Of a stretch of DNA of 64,000 bases, positions 59,701-64,000 are shown piece after piece (position 1 is the first letter of the stretch; every line of letters begins with the position of its first letter). The position numbers were made by a program, and so were the translations under genes. The notes beneath the pieces were generated by a model. The model was not told where the DNA came from. It saw nothing but the letters and a program-made list of their open reading frames with translations, and did not search any database. Origin of the DNA: Candidatus Moanabacter tarae (lineage in GTDB: Bacteria > Verrucomicrobiota > Verrucomicrobiia > Opitutales > UBA2987); assembly GCA_003226295.1 (NCBI GenBank), contig CP029803.1, positions 1,172,211-1,236,210 of the forward strand, read 5' to 3'.

Positions 59701-62700
59701 CCGAATAGTACTCCTCATGGCTGATATGCTTTTCCATTCGTGCCTTGACGGCCTCCACATCGCCTGATGCACCCTCTCGAATTGAAAGTTTTTGAATACG
59801 GCATTGGGCATTCATCTCCCAATCACGTCCCGTTCCATTAGAACTAAAAATCTCAATGGACTTGTCCGACTCATCGTAGACAATCCGCATTTTGGGCACT
59901 TTGGTCTCCGAGAAAAAGAGAGCCTTAGTCGTTTTGAGATCCTCCACAACGTAGGATTCGTCTGGAAAAATCTGCTTGGCCACAGCAATCCCTATTTCCG
60001 CATAACCTGCAGCTGGAAAGATCATCGAATCCCAAAACCTATGGTCAGCCAGGTAACCGAAGAGACGATAATCAAGATCGTTCTCCCAGGTCGGATTCGG
60101 AGAACTAATCCTTAACCCGAGAAGCGGGTGCGGAGCAGTTGCGAATCTGTAGTCTCTCGATTCTTTTGACTCTAGCCAGAATTTTTCGTGCTGCCAGGGA
60201 TATGAGGGTAACCTTAGAAACTCGGTTTTAGCCCCATTCAAAGCCGTCCAATCCACCGGATATCCAAGTGCGTAAAGAGACCCGAATGCCTCCAGCATCA
60301 GAGCCTTTTCCGGCTCATTGCGGCGCAGCGAAACCAATGTTCGTCCACTCACACCAGCCCTACTCATACATTCTTTTGCGGAAGCAGTATGAATTGGATG
60401 GGCACCAAGTTCTAGAAATAGGCTTATTCCTCGCTCAACAATTTTGGTGAAGCCCTGCTCAAACTTTACTGGCTCTCGAACATTCCTCCACCAGTAGGCT
60501 GCATTCAATTCCTCAGTCTTTACAACATCCCCTGTAACGGTCGAAACGAATGGTATTTTGGAGGAGCGGGGATTGATGTCGGAAAGAGAATTAATCAGCT
60601 CTTCGCGAATAGGTTCCATCTGGTGAGTGTGAAAGGCGTAATCAATCGGCAGCCAACGCGTAAATACTCCCTCTTTTTCTAATGCCTCAACAACTGGCTC
60701 GATAGCCTCGGTATCCCCTGCTAAGGTTACCATGTTAGGACTATTCATAGCCGCTATCGCTACTTGGCTTTCGTATCCTTTAAGAGTCGCAAATGCTTTT
60801 TCATAAGAGAGCCCAACAGCAGCCATGCGGCCCGATCCACCCGTTGTATCCTGTAGGCGACTACGGTGGAAAATCACCTTTACGGCATCTTCCAGACTAT
60901 AGGCTCCAGACCAATAAGCAGCCGCCACTTCGCCCACGCTATGTCCAATAACAAATGATGGTTCGACCCCTAGTGATCGCCAAACCTCCGCTAGGCCCAC
61001 CTCTAGAGCAAAAATGGCTGGTTGAGCAAACTTGGTTCGATCAATCTGCGAATCTTCTTCGCTCCTTTGCATTTCCTGAAGCAGAGACCAGCCTCCCATG
61101 GACTGTATAATCCGATCGATTTGTTCGATCGTTTTCCTAAAAATCGGCTCGGTCTTAATAAGTTCCTGCCCCATTCCCCACCATTGCGAACCCTGGCCAG
61201 AGAAAACGAAGGCAATATTGGGGACTTCAGACCCGACCCGGTCAAGAACAGCACCGGGAGGAATTCGGTCTTCCAGTTCCCATTTTTTGATTTTTTCTAG
61301 AATATCCTCAACGTTATTACCCACGACCGCAAATCGCTGGTCGTGTTGGCTCTTCTTCAGGCTAGCCGAATAAGAAAGATCTCGAATATCGGCTTCCCCA
61401 TTCATCTTTTCAAGATACCCGCAAAATGCCTTAGCGTAGGATTTTAACGCCACATCAGTCTTTGCAGAAATTGGGACCACCGTTGGAGCAACTCGCCCAT
61501 TCCTACCCCGTCGTCGTTTGCTAGTCTTTCCAATTGGAATTTCCTCAAGAACGATATGAGCGTTGGTACCCCCGAACCCGAACGAATTTACCGCTGCAAC
61601 CGCAGTTTCTCCGACTGCTTTGAGCTTCTCAAGCTCTACTGGGACACGAAGCTTTAACTTTTCAAAGGGTATATTAGGATTGGGGGTCTCGAAGTTCAAA
61701 TTCGGAGGAATTTCTCCGTGTTTCAGTACCAAAGCAGCCTTAATGAGACCAGCGATGCCTGAACCTGATTCCAGGTGCCCAATATTAGTCTTAACCGAAC
61801 CTATGACACACTTGTTCCCTTCCGGCCGTTCCCGGGACAGGACCTCGCCAAGCGCTTGTACTTCGATCGGATCTCCTACAGGAGTCCCCGTTCCATGCGC
61901 CTCCATATAACAGACACGCCCAGGCTCTAAGCCCGCTTCTTTATAGGCTTCTTCCAGCATCTGCGACTGTGACTCCAAGCCTGGTACGGTCATAGCACTA
62001 GTCCGCCCATCCTGATTCACTACTGCCGCTCGAATAACCGCATACATTGGATCGCGATCTTTTAGTGCCTTGTCCAACGGTTTGATCGCAACCATTCCTA
62101 CGCCCTCGCCCCGAACATAGCCGTTGGCCCGAGCATCAAATGCAAAACACTGTCCGTCGGGAGAGAGCATTGAAGCTTTACTGAAACCAATCGATGAATC
62201 CGGAGTAATAATAGCATTCACTCCTCCAGCCAACGCCAGGTTACACTGCCCATCCCAAATACTTTGACAAGCCAAGTTAACCGCCACTAATGCCGAAGAA
62301 CAGGCCGTATCTACCGAAACGCTTGGGCCTTTCAAGTTGAACAGGTAGGAAATTCGATTAGAGGCGATGCTAAGGGTGCTGCCGCTGTTGGTATGAACAT
62401 CGACATCGAATGGACCCTTCTGTTGTATATTCGCATAATCGTTACTTGAGATCCCAACGAACACCCCAGTGCGGGTCCCTGAAATCTGATCCTGGGAAAG
62501 TCCTGCATCTTCTAGTGTTTCCCAGGCGGTTTCGAGAAGCCACCTCTGCTGCGGGTCCATCCGCAGAGCTTCTCGGGGAGAGATTCCAAAAAACTGGGCA
62601 TCAAACCCACCCACATTCTCAAGGAATCCACCCCATCGCGTTATCATCTTCCCGGGTACATCCGGGTTTGAATTAAAGTAACGTTCTAGATTCCACCGAT

Positions 62701-62830
62701 CATCGGGGACCTCAGAAATCCCGCTCTGTCCTTCGCGAAGAAACTCCCAAAACGAATTTGCATCAGATACGCCACCAGGGAGACGGCACCCAATGCCCAC
62801 AATAGCTAGGGGTTCACGTTTTTCTTTCAT
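50741..62830 (-). CDS. hybrid highly reducing PKS-NRPS megasynthase with an AAR-like terminal domain
   Basis: 4029 residues. Domain order: KS 1-430 (C177, H312, H352); AT 540-830 (G-H-S-V-G with S631, Y-A-F-H, malonyl-like); DH 900-1185 (H930, D1094); C-methyltransferase 1225-1530 (G-A-G-T-G 1412-1416); structural KR-like region 1600-1810; ER 1830-2150 (G-T-G-G-V-G at 1973-1978); KR 2168-2400 (T-G-G-S-S-G-F-G, S2305, Y2318); ACP 2440-2525 (S2481); C 2550-2985 (H-H-I-V-S-D-A-W from 2680); A 3005-3510; T 3525-3595 (S3556); AAR-like domain 3640-4029. All active-site residues are present, so one iterative PKS module plus one NRPS module appears functional. The ribosome site is strong (GGGGAGG, 62838-62844). 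No thioesterase, loading domain or phosphopantetheinyl transferase is seen. A sulfotransferase follows after 12 bp. Confidence 0.95.
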   Translation of the reverse strand: MKEKREPLAIVGIGCRLPGGVSDANSFWEFLREGQSGISEVPDDRWNLERYFNSNPDVPGKMITRWGGFLENVGGFDAQFFGISPREALRMDPQQRWLLETAWETLEDAGLSQDQISGTRTGVFVGISSNDYANIQQKGPFDVDVHTNSGSTLSIASNRISYLFNLKGPSVSVDTACSSALVAVNLACQSIWDGQCNLALAGGVNAIITPDSSIGFSKASMLSPDGQCFAFDARANGYVRGEGVGMVAIKPLDKALKDRDPMYAVIRAAVVNQDGRTSAMTVPGLESQSQMLEEAYKEAGLEPGRVCYMEAHGTGTPVGDPIEVQALGEVLSRERPEGNKCVIGSVKTNIGHLESGSGIAGLIKAALVLKHGEIPPNLNFETPNPNIPFEKLKLRVPVELEKLKAVGETAVAAVNSFGFGGTNAHIVLEEIPIGKTSKRRRGRNGRVAPTVVPISAKTDVALKSYAKAFCGYLEKMNGEADIRDLSYSASLKKSQHDQRFAVVGNNVEDILEKIKKWELEDRIPPGAVLDRVGSEVPNIAFVFSGQGSQWWGMGQELIKTEPIFRKTIEQIDRIIQSMGGWSLLQEMQRSEEDSQIDRTKFAQPAIFALEVGLAEVWRSLGVEPSFVIGHSVGEVAAAYWSGAYSLEDAVKVIFHRSRLQDTTGGSGRMAAVGLSYEKAFATLKGYESQVAIAAMNSPNMVTLAGDTEAIEPVVEALEKEGVFTRWLPIDYAFHTHQMEPIREELINSLSDINPRSSKIPFVSTVTGDVVKTEELNAAYWWRNVREPVKFEQGFTKIVERGISLFLELGAHPIHTASAKECMSRAGVSGRTLVSLRRNEPEKALMLEAFGSLYALGYPVDWTALNGAKTEFLRLPSYPWQHEKFWLESKESRDYRFATAPHPLLGLRISSPNPTWENDLDYRLFGYLADHRFWDSMIFPAAGYAEIGIAVAKQIFPDESYVVEDLKTTKALFFSETKVPKMRIVYDESDKSIEIFSSNGTGRDWEMNAQCRIQKLSIREGASGDVEAVKARMEKHISHEEYYSDYEAAGYQFGPNFQELSDIWKKDGESLGRIVVPEEVKQTIPDYHFQPAVLDACFHCVKGAQVFPDENKAEDNFFLPSAVRRVRLYLPVEDRMWAHCVVNLDDGNVVDADIAVYNDDGKRVADILGFRVERVEKSESKAADDLVNCFYQFNWKQQHLRGSGISGSANLSRTFEIVENVDSEARSIYERYDLQTYFDQFMPVLDKLCVPYAVNCFLDLGWNPIVGDRIELEPFAEHLEIREQHVRLTRALLNYLKDEQYLVSVAEDVWEVSRVPVRQEDPLRGLEELREKFPRFGSELPLITTCGPRLAEILVGALDGMELIFPGGSAELFGTFYREGADFLVYNEMIQHAVSFAIKNLPARRTIRVLEVGAGTGSLTRNILPILPSDRSEFTFTDNSPIFFNEARKLFSDYDFVEYELLDIEKDPSEQGVDLHSFDLIIATNVVHATHDLKHTLSIIKKLLASKGIFMFLEVTTPRISLDMVFGQLKGWWQFTDTELRKHSALLSREQWEDLLKDCEFNNVVSFVDTPEGTFAQQTAFLVEGPEIGEDESIVVEGKGPKPGYLVVGEDVGIGKHLVQLLEENHSAQCILASPGDEFVSIGEKRYRFRTDHGDDLEELLRKTSENGAALAGVIHLLSIDHPLTEVTSPGLLTESQKSGVFSILGLGKALARIELEERAPRVWVVTRGAHAVTSGEPIDRIASTPVYGMLRVANNEHPENRWTAIDLGREANSDEVTLLFEEVILDDDELEVSFRSGYRFCNRLTRVTLDDVPQRTKNAVSKDDILPYRLEIPTPGILNNLSLSETMRHPPGENEVEVQVKAGGINFRDVMKVLGMYPGNSRDLKWLGDDFSGVVVRIGSKVTDVRVGDAVVGMAPNSFRSYVTINRDLVFSKPPQFSFEEASTLPTVYLTAHYALNHLARMRKGESVLIHSGTGGVGQAGIRIAQNIGLTIYSTAGSPEKRAFLKEMGVHYVMDSRSVDFADEIMEITEGRGVDAILNALADDFIPKNLSVLAPFGRYLEIGKVDIYQNSKIGLEPFKNNISFFAIDLAQHLEERPEFFASLMKELSSEFHEGRLAPLPFKQFPVTEAVEAFRYFAQAQHIGKNVLSFNEKNIPVGPSTEVQDLFEGEGTYLITGGSSGFGLEVAKWMVKLGAGTLVLLSRSGPKTESEKSDIEALRENNVNVVDARADISSEEDVIRIVEQIKSELPPLKGVIHGAMVLHDDFIRDLASEDFEKVLRPKMIGAWLLHQHTRDCQLDYFISFSSVSSMVGAGRQSNYCSGNLFLDALAHHRRFLGLPALTVNWGALLEAGFVSRDQKTAQYLDKIGMKSFTISEALEIFGQILRRDPIQLGAARIDWNALAKINPATLRSRTLSLIAEEQAAEEAAGGQNMIRPQILEAAPEDRIQIMEAFICEQVAQVFGTSSSKIDLETPLTQVGLDSLMAIELMNRLESSLGTSLSMSDFLQGPNIKQLAIPLLEKLVLEGDDQRDGAASGIGKGDLIEKTDRAEREFALSYGQRALWFLNRLAPDSSAYNLVFSSVITPAVNIPVMERAFAALFRRHPMLDVTFSSESGQLVQVLHEGRTIDFREHDSTHLSEDQIKDLLIEHANKPFDLEKGPVIRLELFRTKDDAHVALLCMHHIVSDAWSVVLLMNDLIESYFSIEAGGEPQFEELDYRYSDYVQWQNRLLESADISKTLEYWTEQLRDVPMVLDLPTDHARPVVQTFNGSTHGFKLSRELTKKVEALASDNNVTLYITLLSAFQILLHRYSNQDDIIVGSPLAGRHHQEFHDLVGYFINPVALRSRVEDDPTFTDYLQQVSKTFFGAFENQEFPVQKLVEHLNVKRDSSRSPIFQVVFSMEKVPGIDEQGIAVFLIGQGGHEFGVGDLSVKSIDLNLRQAQFEITLVVEEAGGNIYGCWQYNRDLFEPETISLLNELYEQILADLAVNSDKKISEVSFLNKEEERKILEEWNATAAECPDDTCLHQLVAEHAVRTPNSIAVTCEGDSLTYAQLDRRANAIAGKLQKEGVGVNDPVGVFLDRSIDMLPGVLGVLKAGGCFVPLDPAFPTFRLEQMLNDANPKVILTHAKLDENLPKGSWNNLHLNDNEEAYSPPNVEDQTSESLAYIIYTSGSTGQPKGVEIPHRAVVNFLISMRDTPGLSADDTLLAVTTLSFDISILELFLPLIANAKVVIATREEAMDGRRLSILMDEYAITTMQATPATWQMLLDSGWEGKYDLRAFCGGEALSRELAEALLPCTRAVWNLYGPTETTIWSTVDKVASGVGNVSIGRPIANTTVYILDDNNQALPPGFTGNLYIGGDGLARGYHGEEELTLERFVEITLPNGKVERLYDTGDLARFLADGKIEFMGRNDSQVKIRGYRIELEEIEHQIVSHPSIKSAVVLKRDDIPGESLAAYIIPEESSEGLVVNLRRFLSNRLPEYMRPGIYVTLDDFPMTPNNKIDRRKLPAPTLERSDLQVEYIEPQTPSEKILIDILNEAFLSDRIGIRDNFFELGGDSLLAVQILTEISKTFNRPMPVENFLQNPTVESLAQYLDMEPSFQESKDEVIELDRGLPNDLDSSYLTIDILDSTAKKDETLPKVDSVALAYIPDAFLKLTGLTREDIVHTWLHGQPFVSNLYETSFGRIGLIMLPRLGAELYKDQEVLSRHVMEALELASRMGARNVSLTGLIPSATDYGRNVLEWVKGNEDLPAITTGHATTTATIIKSIEGLLSETNRNFASECVCVLGLGSIGYATLRLMLEVLPHPSSLILCDLYQKQESLETIRSELQGNLGFRGEIRIETTKGRLPDAVYDATFILGATNVPGILDVERLQAGALIVDDSFPPCFRVFDAIKRLKTDHDILFTTSGLLRLGEEIKETIYLPSGTASLLEELGGNQLLALAGRDSKEITGCILSGLLTGRNPEIKPTLGPVSLEDSLAHFKLLESPEFGPAKLQCENYFISPETIKLFNAGESLESDHTRSPIRVHGLD
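50744..51913 (-). other. C-terminal acyl-ACP-reductase (AAR)-like release domain of the megasynthase
   Basis: Residues 3640-4029 follow the last carrier domain. They lack the thioesterase G-x-S-x-G triad and the SDR-type thioester reductase pattern. They do match landmarks of cyanobacterial aldehyde-forming acyl-ACP reductase in order: a M-L-P-R-L segment, L-T-G-L-I-P-S, T-T-G-H-A-T-T-T-A, the nucleotide loop V-L-G-L-G-S-I-G (G3786-G3791), L-I-V-D-D-S-F-P-P, and E-I-T-G-C-I-L-S-G-L-L with C3951. The last aligns with the catalytic C294 of the Synechococcus elongatus enzyme. That enzyme reduces acyl-ACP thioesters to aldehydes by way of a cysteine thioester. The alignment was made by eye from memory. 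Confidence 0.7.
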
Positions 62831-63567
62831 GATTCAGCCTCCCCTTTGAAATATGAACCCAGGTTTTCCGGGTGTTGCTCCTTAAACCGATGCTCGTCGC
62901 TATTAAAAAAACTGTCAGGTCTTGCTCTTTGCAACCAACCTGAATTCGAGATTGCGGGCTGAAATGTGTAAATAGCAACCATTCTCATACGGACGGATTC
63001 CTCACAGTCATTACTAGGGTCAAAGAATTACTAAATGGATAAGCTGCAACCTGTTGTCTAGAAAATTTATAGTTCCCGCAATGGCCAGAACAGATCATCC
63101 GTAATCTGCCTACCCATGCACATAGAGAGCAAGAGGGTCCCTGAGTTTCATATTTATTCACACTCGAGAAGGTCTATTCCTAACGTTACGGATATCCGAA
63201 AGAAACAGAAGGTAGAGCGAGTTGTGTCGTTGAGTACTCAAGAATAAGCTTACAATCCTATCTTGCTTTCTTGAACAAAATACTGGATACAGTCAACAAC
63301 CCATAACGGGTAGTTAAAGGCAAAACATTAAACCGTGATGGCCAACTACTAACAGCCGGGAACCTGAGCTCCGAACTAGAGGTCATTGATTCGAATAGAC
63401 TCGAATTACGATAAGATCCGAGGGATGGCTCTAGGAAAGTGGTTGCCATCTTCGAGATAAAAAAATTCCCTAACTCCTTTGTCAATCAATTCGCTTCATC
63501 ATTCTACCCCTAATTTAGGAAGCGTCTTCAGGCTATTTCCGTGCCATCCTAACCTCCTGTCGAGTTG
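62831..63567. other. divergent intergenic region between the megasynthase and the RND gene
   Basis: 737 bp, the longest gap in the window. On the minus strand it supplies the strong ribosome site of the megasynthase. A perfect 6-bp inverted repeat, ATTCGA-atagac-TCGAAT (63389-63406), lies about 160 bp before the RND start and could be a repressor site. No consensus promoter could be fixed for either direction. A 75-codon minus-strand frame (63258-63485) has no ribosome site or family pattern. Confidence 0.4.
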
Positions 63568-64000
63568 ATGAGAATCACAAAGACCGCTCTTAGAGAGACC
63601 CGTCTTACCTGGACTCTGGTTGTTTTTACCATCCTCGGAGGAATTATTGCATTTTTAACTCTCCCTCGCTTCGAAGATCCGAAAATCCCGTTTCGCTATG
63701 CGCTGCTCACCACCATATATCCCGGTGCTTCGGTGGAAAGAATCGAGTCTCTAGTTACGACACGCATTGAGGAAGCAATGCATGAAATTTCCGAGGTGGA
63801 GTTCGTAAATAGTATATCGCGGAACAATGCTTGCGCCATACTCATCAAACTCAAAGATCGATATGACAAGCTTCAGCCAATTTGGGATCGAATTCGACGG
63901 AAGACCGAACAAATACGATCTGATCTTCCTGAGGGAGTTAGGGGTCCTTTTCTCAACGACCAATACGGTGAGGTCTTCGGAATCATCCTAACGGTATCGG
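63568..64000 (+). CDS. RND-family efflux transporter, 3' end outside the window
   Basis: The frame starts at ATG 63568 and is open to the window end (144 codons). It begins M-R-I-T-K-T-A-L with a first transmembrane helix (about 13-32, T-W-T-L-V-V-F-T-I-L-G-G-I), then F-E-D-P-K-I-P and Y-P-G-A-S-V-E-R-I-E, the standard N-terminus and first porter subdomain of AcrB/MMPL-like efflux pumps. No membrane-fusion protein gene precedes it; one may follow. It is transcribed away from the megasynthase, so a role in product export is possible but unproven. Confidence 0.88.
   Translation, partial: MRITKTALRETRLTWTLVVFTILGGIIAFLTLPRFEDPKIPFRYALLTTIYPGASVERIESLVTTRIEEAMHEISEVEFVNSISRNNACAILIKLKDRYDKLQPIWDRIRRKTEQIRSDLPEGVRGPFLNDQYGEVFGIILTVS

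Overview
This 64 kb window is from a Gram-negative bacterium. It carries outer-membrane genes: an Mla lipid-transport system, a KDO cytidylyltransferase, an LptF/LptG permease and an RND efflux pump. GC content looks moderate, Shine-Dalgarno sites are often weak, and several non-coding gaps of 300-740 bp hold nothing recognisable. Together with the Bat operon style, a short EF-Ts and a DnaX lacking two of its usual zinc cysteines, this suggests a Verrucomicrobiota-like organism, probably aquatic. That placement is an impression, not a proof. There is no rRNA, and I saw no tRNA, CRISPR array or transposase.

Layout. 1-10.4 kb: the 3' part of a Sel1/TPR protein, then a complete MoxR/Bat operon (moxR, DUF58, DUF4381-like, batA, batB-batC fusion, batD, batE). 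10.7-15.5 kb: dnaX, the small SRP RNA, coaC, and leuA with a long leader that looks like a leucine attenuator. 15.6-21.6 kb: an mlaE-F-D-lipoprotein operon and, divergent from it, recD2. 21.9-29.6 kb: a nucleoside transporter, lysine 2,3-aminomutase, kdsB, a ZIP transporter, an amidohydrolase, tsf, rpsB and a small membrane protein. 30-38 kb: an acid-sugar/glyoxylate catabolic region (PdxA2-like dehydrogenase, DUF1537 kinase, enolase-superfamily dehydratase, YbaK, a second amidohydrolase, malate synthase G). 38-49 kb: housekeeping genes (a basic protein, murA, ruvB, folE2, an MBL hydrolase, a DUF2064 protein, an LptF/G permease, an NSS transporter with its tiny companion subunit, and mtaB).

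49.5-62.8 kb is the most interesting part: a two-gene biosynthetic operon on the minus strand. A 4029-residue hybrid megasynthase has the order KS-AT-DH-cMT-psiKR-ER-KR-ACP-C-A-T followed by a terminal domain. This is the order of fungal highly reducing PKS-NRPS hybrids, and it is complete in one bacterial polypeptide. The A domain has a glycine-like specificity code. The last ~390 residues are neither a thioesterase nor an SDR-type thioester reductase. They resemble the cyanobacterial aldehyde-forming acyl-ACP reductase (AAR) family, with the nucleotide-binding loop and the nucleophilic cysteine in place. A sulfotransferase gene follows after 12 bp. My inference is a methyl-branched, reduced acyl chain joined to glycine, released by reduction and then sulfated.

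The window ends in the first 144 codons of an RND efflux gene transcribed away from the megasynthase.
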